Below are positions 17,499-28,582 of a stretch of 64,000 nucleotides of DNA, in pieces. Each line of letters begins with the position of its first letter. Within the stretch, counting starts at the first letter, position 1. The position numbers and the translations under genes are program-made. This DNA is from Bartonella quintana. GTDB taxonomy: Bacteria > Pseudomonadota > Alphaproteobacteria > Rhizobiales > Rhizobiaceae. Below the pieces are notes generated by a model. It had not been told where the DNA came from. It saw nothing but the letters and a program-made list of their open reading frames with translations, and ran no database searches. The stretch covers positions 62,001 through 126,000 of the forward strand of contig NZ_AP019773.1 in assembly GCF_009936175.1 (NCBI RefSeq), read 5' to 3'.

Positions 17499-19403
17499 AT
17501 GGCAAAAGTAATAGGTATTGATTTGGGAACGACTAACTCTTGTGTTGCTGTTATGGATGGCAAAAACGCAAAGGTTATTGAGAATTCAGAAGGAGCGCGG
17601 ACAACGCCTTCTGTTGTTGCCTTTACTGATGGAGGGGAGCGACTTGTTGGGCAGCCTGCTAAACGGCAGGCAGTTACGAATCCTGAAGGGACAATTTTTG
17701 CAGTTAAACGTTTGATTGGGCGTCGTTTTGATGACCCCATGGTTGAAAAAGATAAAGCGCTTGTACCTTATAAAATTGTTAAGGGTGACAATGGTGATGC
17801 GTGGGTTGAAGAAGCGGGTAAGAAATATTCTCCGTCACAAATTTCAGCTATGATTTTGCAAAAGATGAAAGAAACTGCCGAGTCTTATCTTGGTGAAAAA
17901 GTTGAGCAAGCGGTTATTACTGTTCCTGCTTATTTTAATGATGCACAACGCCAGGCTACCAAAGATGCGGGTAAAATTGCAGGGCTTGAAGTTTTACGAA
18001 TTATCAATGAGCCAACAGCTGCTGCTTTAGCATATGGTTTGGATAAAAAAGACGGAAAAACGATTGCTGTTTACGACCTTGGTGGTGGTACATTTGATAT
18101 TTCTGTCCTTGAAATTGGAGATGGCGTTTTTGAAGTTAAATCAACTAATGGAGATACGTTTTTAGGTGGTGAAGACTTCGACATGCGTTTGGTCGGTTAT
18201 TTTGCAGACGAATTCAAGAAAGAACAAGGAATTGATCTAAAAAATGATAAACTGGCGTTGCAGCGTTTAAAAGAGGCGGCAGAAAAAGCAAAGATTGAAC
18301 TTTCTTCTTCACAGCAAACAGAAATCAATTTGCCGTTTATCACAGCAGATCAATCTGGTCCCAAGCACTTAACGATGAAATTGACTCGGGCAAAATTTGA
18401 ATCTCTCGTTGATGATTTAGTTCAGCGCACTATCGAGCCTTGTAAAGCCGCACTGAAAGATGCAGGACTGAAAGCTGGTGAGATTGACGAAGTTGTTTTA
18501 GTGGGTGGTATGACGCGTATGCCCAAGATTCAGGAAGTTGTACAAAGCTTCTTCGGCAAAGATCCACACAAAGGTGTTAATCCTGATGAAGTTGTGGCGA
18601 TGGGAGCTGCCATTCAAGGGGGTGTTTTGCAGGGCGATGTAAAAGATGTTTTGCTGTTGGATGTCACACCTTTATCTTTGGGTATTGAAACGTTGGGTGG
18701 GGTTTTCACACGTCTTATTGAACGCAATACCACTATCCCAACTAAAAAATCACAAGTTTTTTCAACAGCTGATGATAATCAGAATGCTGTGACTATTCGT
18801 GTTTTCCAAGGTGAGCGCGAAATGGCTAATGATAACAAGTTACTTGCTCAATTTGATCTTGTCGGTATTCCACCAGCCCCGCGTGGCGTGCCTCAGATTG
18901 AGGTTACTTTTGATATTGATGCGAATGGTATTGTAAATGTTTCGGCAAAGGATAAAGGAACCGGTAAAGAGCATCAAATTCGTATTCAGGCATCAGGTGG
19001 TTTAAGTGACGCTGACATCGAAAAAATGGTAAAGGATGCAGAAGAGCATGCGGCTGAAGACAAAAAACGCCGTGAAGGTGTCGAAGCCAGAAATCAAGCA
19101 GAAGCTCTTATCCATTCAACTGAAAAATCGCTTACGGAATATGGCGATAAGATATCAACTGAAGAGAAAGAACAGATTGAAACTGCAATATCTGATTTGA
19201 AGTCTGCACTTGATGGTACCGATCCTGAAGAAGTAACAGCAAAAATGCAGAAATTAGCAGAAGTCAGTATGAAGCTTGGGCAGGCTATGTATGAAGCTTC
19301 ACAAGCAGCAACAGCCAACACTGAAACAGATACAAAAAGTGATGATGTGAGTGATGATGTTGTCGATGCTGATTTTGAAGAAATTAGTGATAAGAAGAAA
19401 TAA
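17499..19403 (+). CDS. dnaK: Chaperone protein DnaK (Hsp70)
   Basis: The 634-residue Hsp70 has the ATPase domain from [14 protein letters not shown], with [30 protein letters not shown] and [12 protein letters not shown]. The linker [15 protein letters not shown], the substrate domain and an acidic tail ending in [10 protein letters not shown] follow. The ATG at 17499 is chosen over an in-frame TTG 21 bases upstream because it gives the standard MAKVIGID start and has GGAG at a workable distance. DnaK folds and disaggregates proteins with DnaJ, which follows, and GrpE at 9.3 kb. A heat-shock promoter lies upstream and a partial terminator follows. Confidence 0.97.
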   Translation: MAKVIGIDLGTTNSCVAVMDGKNAKVIENSEGARTTPSVVAFTDGGERLVGQPAKRQAVTNPEGTIFAVKRLIGRRFDDPMVEKDKALVPYKIVKGDNGDAWVEEAGKKYSPSQISAMILQKMKETAESYLGEKVEQAVITVPAYFNDAQRQATKDAGKIAGLEVLRIINEPTAAALAYGLDKKDGKTIAVYDLGGGTFDISVLEIGDGVFEVKSTNGDTFLGGEDFDMRLVGYFADEFKKEQGIDLKNDKLALQRLKEAAEKAKIELSSSQQTEINLPFITADQSGPKHLTMKLTRAKFESLVDDLVQRTIEPCKAALKDAGLKAGEIDEVVLVGGMTRMPKIQEVVQSFFGKDPHKGVNPDEVVAMGAAIQGGVLQGDVKDVLLLDVTPLSLGIETLGGVFTRLIERNTTIPTKKSQVFSTADDNQNAVTIRVFQGEREMANDNKLLAQFDLVGIPPAPRGVPQIEVTFDIDANGIVNVSAKDKGTGKEHQIRIQASGGLSDADIEKMVKDAEEHAAEDKKRREGVEARNQAEALIHSTEKSLTEYGDKISTEEKEQIETAISDLKSALDGTDPEEVTAKMQKLAEVSMKLGQAMYEASQAATANTETDTKSDDVSDDVVDADFEEISDKKK

Positions 19404-19425
19404 GTGTAGCAACTGTGTTGATCAG

Positions 19426-19468
19426 ATAATAAACCCAGCCTTTGAAACATAAGGATGGGCTTTATTAT
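19426..19468 (+). terminator. Intercistronic hairpin between dnaK and dnaJ
   Basis: ATAATAAACCCA (19426-19437) pairs with TGGGCTTTATTAT (19456-19468) with one bulged base, and an inner CC/GG pair extends it. The right arm is U-rich. It probably ends part of the dnaK transcripts or protects their 3' end, leaving dnaJ at a lower level. Confidence 0.6.
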
Positions 19469-19558
19469 TTGAGATGAGTTGCAACTTTATTGTGAAAAAT
19501 ATAAATTGAAAGCAAATGTTATTCATGAAGATGGATGACAAGAAATTATCAGGAATAC

Positions 19559-20704
19559 ATGATGAAGGTCGATTATTATGAAATTCTTGGCGTGACTCGC
19601 GAATGTGATGATAAAAAGCTGAAATCTGCTTTTCGTAAGCTGGCAATGCAATATCATCCTGATCGCAATGCGGGGGATAAAGAGGCAGAGCGGAGATTCA
19701 AAGAAATTGGCGAAGCTTATGAAGTTCTCAAAGATCCTCAAAAGCGAGCTGCTTATGACCGATTTGGTCACGCGGCTTTTGAAAATAACAATCAAGGAGG
19801 AGGAAATCCCTTTGGTGGTTTTGCTGCTGGTGGATTTTCTGACATTTTTGAAGATTTTTTTGGCGAGATTATGGGGGGTGGGCACCGTAAGCGCAGTGAT
19901 GGTCGTGAGCGTGGCGCAGATTTGAGTTATAATATGGAAGTGACCTTAGAAGAGGCATTTTCAGGAAAAACTGCGCAAATTAATATTCCCAGTTCTATTG
20001 TTTGTGATTCTTGTGAAGGGTCAGGCGCGAAAAAAGGTTCTAAGCCACAAATTTGTGGGACTTGTCATGGGGCTGGCCGCGTCCGTGCTGCACAAGGTTT
20101 CTTTTCCATTGAAAGAACATGTCATGCATGTAATGGGCGTGGTGAGGTCATTACGGATCCATGTCCAAAATGCCAGGGAACAAGACGGGTAGAAAAAAAT
20201 CGTTCGTTAAGCGTAAACATCCCAGCTGGTATCGAAGATGGTACGCGTATTCGTCTTTCTGGTGAGGGAGACGCTGGCATTCGTGGTGGTCCTAACGGTG
20301 ATCTTTATATTTTTCTTTCCGTTAAACCGCATGAATTTTTTCAGCGAGAGGGAGCAGATCTTCATTGTCGTATTCCTCTTTCAATGGTTACAGCTGCTTT
20401 AGGAGGGGAATTTGAAGTTTCCGACCTTGATGGTATCAAAGCACGTGTTAAGATTCCAGAAGGGACACAAAATGGACGTCAGTTTCGCCTTAAAGGCAAA
20501 GGAATGCCTATGTTACGTCGTCAGCAGGTGAGAGGTGATCTTTATATTCATATCACTATTGAAACACCGCAGAAATTGACGCAAGAGCAACGTGAATTAT
20601 TACAAAAATTTGAAAAGCTTTCAAATCATGAGAATTCACCGCAATCACATGGTTTTTTCTCACGTATGAAAGAGTTTTTTGAAAATATTTCCGGTCAAAA
20701 CTAG
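19559..20704 (+). CDS. dnaJ: Chaperone protein DnaJ (Hsp40)
   Basis: The protein has a type I layout: J-domain with [20 protein letters not shown] and the HPD tripeptide in YHPDRNAGD, a Gly/Phe-rich linker (about residues 75-110), and a zinc domain. The zinc domain has four CxxCxGxG-type repeats: [33 protein letters not shown]-terminal substrate domains follow. Two adjacent ATGs (19559 and 19562) follow an AGGA ribosome site; either gives the [11 protein letters not shown] start. A further in-frame ATG at 19535 adds unconserved residues. It stimulates the DnaK ATPase and delivers substrates. Confidence 0.96.
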   Translation: MMKVDYYEILGVTRECDDKKLKSAFRKLAMQYHPDRNAGDKEAERRFKEIGEAYEVLKDPQKRAAYDRFGHAAFENNNQGGGNPFGGFAAGGFSDIFEDFFGEIMGGGHRKRSDGRERGADLSYNMEVTLEEAFSGKTAQINIPSSIVCDSCEGSGAKKGSKPQICGTCHGAGRVRAAQGFFSIERTCHACNGRGEVITDPCPKCQGTRRVEKNRSLSVNIPAGIEDGTRIRLSGEGDAGIRGGPNGDLYIFLSVKPHEFFQREGADLHCRIPLSMVTAALGGEFEVSDLDGIKARVKIPEGTQNGRQFRLKGKGMPMLRRQQVRGDLYIHITIETPQKLTQEQRELLQKFEKLSNHENSPQSHGFFSRMKEFFENISGQN

Positions 20705-22433
20705 TGAAGTCCGTTAGCATGAATGTAGGGAGAGTGTCCTTGAAAGATTGCTTTAATTAATTTTTCTATTGCATCATAATCTTTGGAAGGGTTAACATTC
20801 TTCTTGCTTGAAGAGAGAAAAGTTTTTACTGGTTATTTTAGGATGCGTTCCTATTGTTCGATTGGTTTTTATATTGCATTTCACAGCTCTATGAGCCACT
20901 TTTATTTCGAGTACTATGAAATTTGAACGGGAGCTTATCCATTGTGACAATTCATTGACTATTAAGACACTGTCATGTATTCAAGCGTTTTTTGAGAATG
21001 GGGATCAAACGATCGAAGCTTTTCCTTGTTTGATACGTTGCAGCCACTTCTATTAATGGGAAGGGGCATGAACGAGTATCAATGTTTTAATGCTTCAAGG
21101 TTGTAATATTCCGAATCCTCATTTTATGCTTCCTCATGCAGTGAATGCCTATAAATTAATGTTAATGAATTATGGATATTTCTTTAAGCGAACGGAAATG
21201 ACAATTTTCAGTTTGAATATTTTTATCTAGAAAAGCGATTTTACGATTCTGATTTTATCTTATATGTCGTCAAGAACTTTTATTTTTAGCAATGGACAAT
21301 GTGATTTTGCTACAATTTTTTTAATGTGATTCTGTTGTTTTGCTCAGTGCTTTATAAAAAGCCGAGATATCTTTCCAACTTTAGCCAACATGCTTTGCAT
21401 TTTATGGCATTGTTTGCCCATATGTAAAGCACGTGCTTTAACTATTGCTTGTAAATCGATATTTCACCCTAAGGCAGCAGCATGTTTGAGATAAATATGG
21501 AGACGATTTAATGCTTCCTCTGCTGTTGCAGTTTTTATATGTCAGATTGAGGCGAGGGTTGAGTCATTTCGGAAATGGGGATACAGCAAATCATTGCACT
21601 GCTCATTCACAAATTTGCTTTAAAGAGACATTTTGACTAAGTCTTAAACTCATCTCATAATGGTGTCTGTGAAGAGTATAGCTTAGAAATCCATAGGGTA
21701 CCAATATTCTTATACTTATGAAGGTATCAGCCCGACGTTATCATGATATTTGTCAGCTTATTCCTTTCTAAAACAGATGTTTATCCACACACCAATTCCT
21801 CTTGTAACGTATAAGTAAACGGTTGCTTTTTGATTCTAAATGCAAGGATTTTACAGTATTTGGTGCTCTCATTCAAGTTGGAAAGCAATAAAATATTCAT
21901 TAAAAACAACATATTATTGTTTTTAGAGCATGTCTGGTGGTGGATTATTTAAGTCATATTTTCTGATTTTCATTATGAGGAAAAAGGTGGTTTTTAGGTC
22001 AAAATGTAGCCTAAGTGAGGGATATTTACGACTTAACCATGTTTTGGATGGGCAATATAGTGATTAACTTTACTATTATAAAAATTTTTATTTTCATTCT
22101 ATAAAATCAATAGTTGTATATATTCATTGTTAAAGATTCTGCTATAGGGTAAACTCAGTGAGTGAATAATGTACGGCGTGACTTAAAAATTCTTCTAAAT
22201 TCTATTTTCAAGTTTTATACATAAGGTCATAAAACAATGGCATTTTGTACAGCTATTCTGTTTAATTCTTTTATGCCAATTCTTTTCAAGGAAGATGCTT
22301 TTATTACATCTCGTTATTACTTTGGTGGTAATTTAAAGAAAAATCGATGATTTTCAGGGGGATGGATAAAGTCTTTTTCGCTTTTCCTAAATTCCACTCA
22401 GAGATGGTAAAAGGCAATGAGGAGGCTCTTTTA
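20705..22433. other. 1.7-kb degenerate region between dnaJ and argB
   Basis: No intact gene is seen. The region holds short open stretches such as a 46-codon ORF starting MKFERELIHC near 20917 and a broken minus-strand frame at 21260-21631 listed separately. AT content is high and stops occur in all frames. In related genomes yidC and yihA (engB) lie near argB; neither is recognisable here. It is best read as decayed accessory DNA plus the argB promoter. Confidence 0.5.
21260..21631 (-). pseudogene. Decayed protein-coding remnant, unidentified
   Basis: A single minus-strand frame runs 124 codons from an ATG at 21631 to a TAA at 21260 but is broken by four internal stops. The pieces look protein-like: FVNEQCNDLLYPHFRNDST, then TATAEEALNRLHIYLKHAAA, then LQAIVKARALHMGKQCHKMQ. 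The helical, charged composition is more consistent with a decayed gene than with random spacer. No family was recognised. There are no close neighbours to help. Confidence 0.35.
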
Positions 22434-23339
22434 ATGGATAATGTTGAAAATTGTGCTGCAGATGTTTTTGAAAGACAAGCAGCATTTTTATCGTCTGCTT
22501 TACCTTATATGCAAAAATACGAAAATGAAACGGTCGTTGTAAAATATGGCGGTCATGCTATGGGTGATTCTACTTTGGGGCGGGCATTCGCGCGTGATAT
22601 TGCTCTGTTGAAGCAATCAGGTATTAACCCCGTTGTTGTTCATGGTGGAGGTCCTCAAATTGCTGAAATTTTGATGAAAATGGGGATTGAGTCGCGGTTT
22701 GAAAACGGTTTACGCGTAACCGATGAACGAATCGTTGAAGTTGTTGAAATGGTTTTAGCAGGTTCCATAAACAAAGAAATAGTCGCTCTCATAAACGCTG
22801 AAGGTGAATGGGCAATAGGGCTGTGTGGCAAGGATGGCAATATGGTTTTTGCCGAAAAGGCTTATAAAACTGTGATTGATCCCGATTCGCATATTGAACG
22901 TGTTTTGGATTTGGGATTTGTGGGTGAACCTGTTGAAGTTGATCGTACATTGTTGGATCTTTTGGCATGTTCTGAAATGATTCCAGTTCTTGCTCCTGTA
23001 GCTCCAGGCCGCGATGGCAAAACCTATAATATTAATGCTGATATTTTTGCTGGGGCCATTGCTGGTGCATTAGAGGCCAAACGCCTTTTGTTTTTGACTG
23101 ATGTGCCTGGTGTATTGAATAAAAAGGGTAAACTTTTAAAGGAATTGACAATCTCTGAAGTTGAAAATCTCATCAAAAATGGAACAATTTCAGGTGGCAT
23201 GATTCCAAAAGTAGAAACTTGTATGAAGGCTCTTCAAAATGGGGTGGAAGGTGTTGTCATTTTAAATGGCAAAACCCCCCATTCTGTCTTACTAGAACTG
23301 TTTACTGAACAGGGAGCTGGAACGCTTATTGTTTCGTAA
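22434..23339 (+). CDS. argB: Acetylglutamate kinase
   Basis: ArgB phosphorylates N-acetylglutamate, the second step of arginine and ornithine synthesis. The protein shows [12 protein letters not shown] (ATP-binding loop), [35 protein letters not shown] and [11 protein letters not shown]. The start is placed at 22434 ([10 protein letters not shown]) because GAGGAGG lies 7 bases upstream. Earlier in-frame ATGs at 22347 and 22362 would add about 25-30 residues that do not resemble the family. It is followed after 36 bases by a DMT transporter gene, probably co-transcribed. Confidence 0.93.
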   Translation: MDNVENCAADVFERQAAFLSSALPYMQKYENETVVVKYGGHAMGDSTLGRAFARDIALLKQSGINPVVVHGGGPQIAEILMKMGIESRFENGLRVTDERIVEVVEMVLAGSINKEIVALINAEGEWAIGLCGKDGNMVFAEKAYKTVIDPDSHIERVLDLGFVGEPVEVDRTLLDLLACSEMIPVLAPVAPGRDGKTYNINADIFAGAIAGALEAKRLLFLTDVPGVLNKKGKLLKELTISEVENLIKNGTISGGMIPKVETCMKALQNGVEGVVILNGKTPHSVLLELFTEQGAGTLIVS

Positions 23340-23373
23340 GACATAGAGAATAAATTGGAGGATGAAGCCTTTT

Positions 23374-24288
23374 ATGAGTAATATAAAGCAATTAAAATGC
23401 TCTTTATTAAGCAAACAGGAGTTGGCATTATTTGCTGCAACAATATTGTGGGGCATTACATTTTTAGTGATTCACATCGCAGTACGCTATAGTGGGCCTC
23501 TCTTCTTTGTTGGATTTCGTTTTACTGTTGCATCGCTGATATGTGGGGCAATTTTTTGGCGCTCTATGAAAGGTATAACTGTTTATGAAATTTTTGCTGG
23601 GATGGCTGTTGGTTTGGGGATGTTTTTGGGTTATGCTTTTCAAGCTATGGGGCTTCAAACGATTATTAGTAGTCAGTCGGCTTTTATCACGGCGCTTTAT
23701 ATTCCGATAGTTCCAGTGTTGCAATGGATTATTTTTAAAAAGCCACCTCGTTTAGCTTGTTGGGTTGGTATTATTTTCGCTTTTATTGGGCTTATACTTG
23801 TTTCTGGACAAAAGTCAGGAAGGTTTGATTTTTCAAAAGGTGAAATTTTAACTTTGTTAGGTGCTTTAGCAATTGCTGGAGAAATTATACTCATCGGAAT
23901 TTTTGCCAACAAAGTTGATAGTCGGCGCGTAACGGTTTTACAGTTATGTTTTAGTGGTCTTTTTTCATTTTTTTGTATGCCTTTGAGTGGTGAAAGCATT
24001 CCTGAATTTTCGTGGGTGTGGTTGAGTATTGGTATAGGATTGGCTTTTATGAGTGCCATCATTCAATTGGCGATGAATTGGGCACAAAAGTCTATTTCGC
24101 CTACACGTGCAACACTCATTTACGCAGGAGAACCTGTATGGGCTGGTATTGTTGGGCGTTTGGCTGGTGAACGTTTATCTCCTTTAGCTTTATTAGGAGG
24201 AGCACTTATTTTGATTGGGATTATCGTGGCTGAATTACAACCTTCACAATGGCGTAAAAAAAATAAAATGATTGAAAAAATAGATTAA
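23374..24288 (+). CDS. EamA/DMT-family transporter
   Basis: This roughly 304-residue integral membrane protein has about ten hydrophobic helices in two homologous EamA halves. The first contains ALFAATILWGITFLVIH and the second ends in WAGIVGRLAGERLSPLALLGG, the usual DMT C-terminal block. Proteins of this family export metabolites or amino acids; the substrate is unknown. A GGAGG site precedes it. The ATG at 23374 (MSNIKQLK) is preferred to one inside the ribosome site at 23362. It follows argB by 36 bases (from the first ATG, 23), so a link to amino-acid efflux is possible but unproven. Confidence 0.85.
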   Translation: MSNIKQLKCSLLSKQELALFAATILWGITFLVIHIAVRYSGPLFFVGFRFTVASLICGAIFWRSMKGITVYEIFAGMAVGLGMFLGYAFQAMGLQTIISSQSAFITALYIPIVPVLQWIIFKKPPRLACWVGIIFAFIGLILVSGQKSGRFDFSKGEILTLLGALAIAGEIILIGIFANKVDSRRVTVLQLCFSGLFSFFCMPLSGESIPEFSWVWLSIGIGLAFMSAIIQLAMNWAQKSISPTRATLIYAGEPVWAGIVGRLAGERLSPLALLGGALILIGIIVAELQPSQWRKKNKMIEKID

Positions 24289-24853
24289 CTTTGCACCTCT
24301 CTTATTATGATTTTATTTCGTGATATTTCCACTTGAGGAGATTTCATTTTTGTTGTTTCTTCAACGAAATAAAATGGGCTCTTGATGTGTTTTTCGTCTT
24401 TAAAGAGAGGAAAAAACGCAATCTTATAGAAAAGTGTGATTTTTTTCAAAAGATATCGTGTAAGAGAGCATCTTTCTAAGATTTTGATAGTTTAGAGGAT
24501 TTATTGCTCCGATTTTAAGCTTTTTTCATTTTGTATAAGATTGACGAAAAAAGCAACGTATTGTGTGTAAATAAAAAACAGCATTTCTTACGAATTTGAT
24601 CCAAATCTAAACTCTATACGCATTTTCTAATATTATACGGGCATATGAGTAATAAACCGAACGGATATGAAAAAGAGTTAAGAGCATTTGGCTACTTTTC
24701 AATTATTGGTAGTGCGTTTAGCAAAAAAGCCTCGTTTTTTAGGTTATGAAGAGTTGTGTTTTAAGGAGGTCTTTTCGTTTATATTTTTTAAAGGTTTTCG
24801 AAGGGACATAATTGGCCTTTGCATTTTATTTTATTCTTTGCTAAATCGCCCGT
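24289..24853. other. Spacer upstream of lepA
   Basis: About 565 AT-rich bases. A 60-codon open frame overlaps the lepA start but has no ribosome site or recognisable product. An imperfect inverted repeat near 24340-24375 is the only structure seen. Confidence 0.4.
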
Positions 24854-26659
24854 ATGACAGTAGATCGTAATTATATCCGCAATTTTTCCATCGTGGCGCA
24901 CATCGATCACGGAAAGTCAACATTAGCTGATCGTTTGATTCAAATGACAGGAGGGCTTGAAACACGGGAGATGAAAGAGCAAGTGCTTGATTCCATGGAT
25001 ATTGAGCGGGAACGTGGCATTACTATTAAGGCACAAACGGTACGCTTGCACTATAAAGCAAAAAATGGTGAAACCTACATTTTAAATCTTATTGATACGC
25101 CCGGTCATGTTGATTTTGCTTATGAGGTATCACGTTCATTGGCGGCTTGTGAGGGTTCACTTTTAGTTGTAGATGCGAGCCAAGGTGTGGAAGCGCAGAC
25201 GTTGGCAAATGTTTATCAAGCCATTGATAATTCTCATGAATTGGTTGTTGTGCTCAATAAGGTCGATCTTCCAGCAGCAGAACCTGAGCGTGTTAAAGAA
25301 CAAATTGAAGATGTGATTGGTATCGATACATCTGAGGCTGTAGAAATATCTGCAAAAACAGGGTTTGGTGTTCCAGATGTTTTAGAAGCAATTGTAAGGC
25401 AATTGCCACCTCCGCATATTGGTGATGTTAAAAACCCCCTGAAAGTAATGTTGGTTGACAGTTGGTATGATGCATATCTTGGCGTGATCGTTTTGGTACG
25501 GGTAATAGATGGTATCTTAAAAAAAGGTCAAATCATTCGCATGATGGGTACAGGAGTAAAATATCTTGTTGAACGCGTTGGTGTGTTTACCCCTAAAATG
25601 GTGCAGGTTGATACGTTAGGGCCAGGAGAGATTGGTTTTATCACGGCTTCTATCAAAGAGGTTGCTGATACGCGGGTTGGCGATACTATTACTGAAGAGC
25701 GTCGTCCTTGTGAAAATGCTTTGCCTGGTTTTAAACCAGCTCAACCGGTTGTCTTTTGTGGAATTTTTCCCATTGATGCTGCTGATTTTGATTGTTTACG
25801 TGCAGCCATGGGCAAATTGCGCTTAAATGATGCCAGTTTTTCTTTTGAAATGGAAACATCAGCAGCTTTGGGGTTTGGTTTTCGTTGTGGTTTTTTAGGG
25901 CTTCTTCATCTTGAAATTATCCAAGAGCGTTTGGAACGCGAATTTAATTTGGATTTAATTGCGACAGCACCTTCGGTTGTTTATCGCATGAATATGAATA
26001 ATGGTTCTGTTAAGGAATTGCACAATCCAGCAGATATGCCTGATCTTGTTAAAGTTTCTTCCATTGAAGAACCATGGATTCGGGCAACAATTATGACCCC
26101 TGATGATTATCTTGGGGCCATTCTAGAACTTTGCCAAGAACGGCGGGGGATACAGGTTGGTTTGTCCTATGTTGGGACGCGCGCCATGGTGACATACAAT
26201 TTACCGCTCAATGAAGTCGTTTTTGATTTTTATGATCGTTTAAAATCAATCTCAAAGGGGTATGCTTCCTTCGATTATCAAATGACGGATTATTCTGAAG
26301 GCGATTTGGTTAAAATGTCTATTTTGGTGAATGGAGAGTCTATTGATGCATTGTCGATGCTTGTGCACCGTACTGTTGCAGAAAAGCGTGGGCGTTCTAT
26401 GTGCGAAAAACTGAAAGATCTTATTCCTCAGCATATGTTTCAGATTCCAATTCAAGCAGCAATCGGTGGTAAAATTATTGCTCGTGAAACAATTCGTGCT
26501 TTGCGTAAAGATGTAACGGCTAAATGTTACGGGGGTGATGTGACGCGTAAGCGCAAACTTTTGGAAAAGCAAAAAGAAGGAAAAAAGCGGATGCGTCAAT
26601 TCGGAAAAGTAGAAATTCCGCAATCGGCTTTTATTGAAGCGCTTAAAATGAGTAAATAA
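24854..26659 (+). CDS. lepA: Elongation factor 4 (LepA), ribosome-associated GTPase
   Basis: The 601-residue protein is a translational GTPase: [19 protein letters not shown] (G1), [10 protein letters not shown] (G2), [12 protein letters not shown] (G3), [10 protein letters not shown] (G4, NKVD) and a later SAKTG (G5). The EF-G-like domains and the LepA-specific C-terminal domain follow, with [18 protein letters not shown] and KVEIPQSAF. Length and domain order are standard. LepA binds ribosomes and affects initiation or stalled elongation. It starts at ATG 24854 and ends at a palindromic terminator shared with dapD. Confidence 0.96.
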   Translation: MTVDRNYIRNFSIVAHIDHGKSTLADRLIQMTGGLETREMKEQVLDSMDIERERGITIKAQTVRLHYKAKNGETYILNLIDTPGHVDFAYEVSRSLAACEGSLLVVDASQGVEAQTLANVYQAIDNSHELVVVLNKVDLPAAEPERVKEQIEDVIGIDTSEAVEISAKTGFGVPDVLEAIVRQLPPPHIGDVKNPLKVMLVDSWYDAYLGVIVLVRVIDGILKKGQIIRMMGTGVKYLVERVGVFTPKMVQVDTLGPGEIGFITASIKEVADTRVGDTITEERRPCENALPGFKPAQPVVFCGIFPIDAADFDCLRAAMGKLRLNDASFSFEMETSAALGFGFRCGFLGLLHLEIIQERLEREFNLDLIATAPSVVYRMNMNNGSVKELHNPADMPDLVKVSSIEEPWIRATIMTPDDYLGAILELCQERRGIQVGLSYVGTRAMVTYNLPLNEVVFDFYDRLKSISKGYASFDYQMTDYSEGDLVKMSILVNGESIDALSMLVHRTVAEKRGRSMCEKLKDLIPQHMFQIPIQAAIGGKIIARETIRALRKDVTAKCYGGDVTRKRKLLEKQKEGKKRMRQFGKVEIPQSAFIEALKMSK

Positions 26660-26667
26660 TAAAAAAA

Positions 26668-26681
26668 GGGAGAATTCTCCC
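26668..26681. terminator. Shared terminator between convergent lepA and dapD
   Basis: GGGAGAATTCTCCC is a perfect 14-base palindrome preceded by seven A residues and followed by TCATT. On the minus strand the A-run becomes a U-run, so it ends dapD transcripts well and lepA transcripts moderately. Confidence 0.65.
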
Positions 26682-26732
26682 TCATTAATTGCACTTTTTT
26701 TGTTTCCTGGTTAAAGTTCTTGAAGAATATTC

Positions 26733-27581
26733 TTAGTCACGCAATAGATCGTTAATAGATGTTTTTTCTCGTGTTTTTTGATCGACGCGTTTCACTATGA
26801 CAGCACAATAAAGGTTTGGACCTACTTCACCATTTGGTAATGGCTTTCCGGGTAGAGAACCTGGGACAACAACAGAATAAGCTGGTACTTCACCTATAAA
26901 CACTTCCCCTGTTGTACGATCAATAATCTTTGTAGACTTTCCAATAAAGACTCCCATTCCTAAAACAGCGCCTTCACGGATAATGCAACCTTCGACGACT
27001 TCGGAGCGTGCACCGATAAAACAATGATCTTCAATAATGGTTGGGTTTGCTTGCAGTGGTTCCAAAACACCTCCAATACCAACGCCGCCAGAGAGATGGA
27101 CATGTTTACCAATTTGTGCACAGGAACCAACGGTTGCCCATGTATCAACCATTGTTCCTTCATCGATAAAGGCACCAAGATTCACAAAGGATGGCATTAA
27201 TATGACGTTGGGTGCAATGTAGGCAGAATGACGTACGATAGTTCCAGGAACAGAACGGAAATTAGCTTTTTTAAAGTCAGTTTCTTGCCAATTAGAAAAT
27301 TTCGAAGGGACTTTATCCCACCAGTATGTTCCATTTACCCCACCAGCAATAATCTGCATAGGATTAAGTCGAAAAAAGAGAAGAACAGCTTTTTTCAACC
27401 ATTGATGAACATGCCATTGCCCATTTTTTTGACGTTCTGCTACACGGATTTCACCTTTATCAAGAAGATTTAATGCGTGTTCGACACTTTCACGAATTTC
27501 GCCTTTTGTTGTGGTCTTGATAGAATCGCGATCATCAAATGCTTTTTCAATAATCATTTCAAGTTGTGTGAGATTGGTCAT
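26733..27581 (-). CDS. dapD: Tetrahydrodipicolinate N-succinyltransferase
   Basis: DapD succinylates tetrahydrodipicolinate using succinyl-CoA, opening the succinylase branch of lysine/diaminopimelate synthesis. The 282-residue protein has a helical N-domain and a left-handed beta-helix of hexapeptide repeats (about 105-230) containing [32 protein letters not shown] and [12 protein letters not shown]. The C-terminal loop reads VVVPGSLPG. The length is normal. dapE at 4.7 kb acts later in the same branch. It is a single-gene unit with its promoter facing the LOG-family gene. Confidence 0.95.
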   Translation of the reverse strand: MTNLTQLEMIIEKAFDDRDSIKTTTKGEIRESVEHALNLLDKGEIRVAERQKNGQWHVHQWLKKAVLLFFRLNPMQIIAGGVNGTYWWDKVPSKFSNWQETDFKKANFRSVPGTIVRHSAYIAPNVILMPSFVNLGAFIDEGTMVDTWATVGSCAQIGKHVHLSGGVGIGGVLEPLQANPTIIEDHCFIGARSEVVEGCIIREGAVLGMGVFIGKSTKIIDRTTGEVFIGEVPAYSVVVPGSLPGKPLPNGEVGPNLYCAVIVKRVDQKTREKTSINDLLRD

Positions 27582-27686
27582 GACCAGAGTTCCGTTAAAT
27601 AAGTTGAAAGCTTCAAGATGTATTTCTATGACCTACGCGAAGAAATGTATTCAGTCAATAAAACAATAAGAAAGCAGGACAGGTGC

Positions 27687-28550
27687 ATGAAAAAAGGCTA
27701 TAAAGGAAAAAGAGAAGAAGAGCAGAAAAATTGGATGCCTCTTATTTGTGCAAAAGATACTCTAAAACAAGGCTATGAAATTTCTAATCTAGCACAAATG
27801 CGTTCGTCTGCTTATCGTTTGGCTTATATTGATCAGGACTTTATGATGCGTCCTGACCTACGTTCACAGCGTATAAGTCTTGAGTTTTTAAAACCGGAAA
27901 TAACGCTTCAAGACTATGATATTCAATCAACAGTTGTTTTATTTGGTAGTGCTCGTATTTTTGAATCCGGGAAAGACGCGTGGGCAGCAAAAAATGAAAC
28001 GCAAAAGAAAAATTTGCATGCTATGTCACATTATTACGATGAGGCAAGAGAATTTGCCCGTTTATGTTCACGTTATTCTGCAACGACCGAGTATCGTGAA
28101 TTTGTGGTTGTCACTGGGGGAGGACCAGGGGTAATGGAAGCGGGAAATCGTGGTGCTGCTGATGTTGGCGCACCAACGATTGGTTTAAATGTTGTTTTAC
28201 TACATGAACAAGAGCCCAATCCTTATGTGACACCGCATTTGTGTTTTAATTTTCATTATTTAGGGATGCGCAAAATGCATTTTTTAATGCGGGCAAAGGC
28301 ATTAGCCGTTTTTCCTGGAGGATTCGGCACTTTAGATGAATTATTTGAGACGTTAACTTTAATGCAGACGGGACGTATGAAACAAGTTCCCCTCTTAATG
28401 TTTGGCAAGGAATTTTGGGACAATGTTATCAATTTTGATTATCTGTCTACACAAGGTATGATATCCCCTTCCGATGTCAATTTTGTGAAATTTGTTAAAA
28501 CAGCGGCGGAAGCTTTTGAAGAAATTCGTTCCTTTTATAAGCTCCCTTAA
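27687..28550 (+). CDS. LOG-family protein (putative nucleotide-phosphoribohydrolase)
   Basis: The protein has the Rossmann-like LOG fold with the signatures VVTGGGPGVMEAGNRGA and FPGGFGTLDELFE, the latter matching PGGxGTxxE. LOG proteins cleave nucleoside monophosphates to base and ribose phosphate (cytokinin activation in plants, PpnN-like in bacteria), so a purine nucleotide hydrolase is likely. The start at 27687 (MKKGYKGK) has AGGACAGG upstream. An ATG at 27618 adds 23 unconserved residues. The C-terminal half is the conserved domain; the N-terminal 90 residues are a helical extension seen in rhizobial homologues. Confidence 0.82.
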   Translation: MKKGYKGKREEEQKNWMPLICAKDTLKQGYEISNLAQMRSSAYRLAYIDQDFMMRPDLRSQRISLEFLKPEITLQDYDIQSTVVLFGSARIFESGKDAWAAKNETQKKNLHAMSHYYDEAREFARLCSRYSATTEYREFVVVTGGGPGVMEAGNRGAADVGAPTIGLNVVLLHEQEPNPYVTPHLCFNFHYLGMRKMHFLMRAKALAVFPGGFGTLDELFETLTLMQTGRMKQVPLLMFGKEFWDNVINFDYLSTQGMISPSDVNFVKFVKTAAEAFEEIRSFYKLP

Positions 28551-28582
28551 CTTTTTTTGAGGAAATAACTTTTAAAAAATAG

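Noticed and set aside
24688..24870. 60-codon open frame overlapping the lepA start
   Set aside because: No ribosome site and no family resemblance; it overlaps the real lepA start in another frame.
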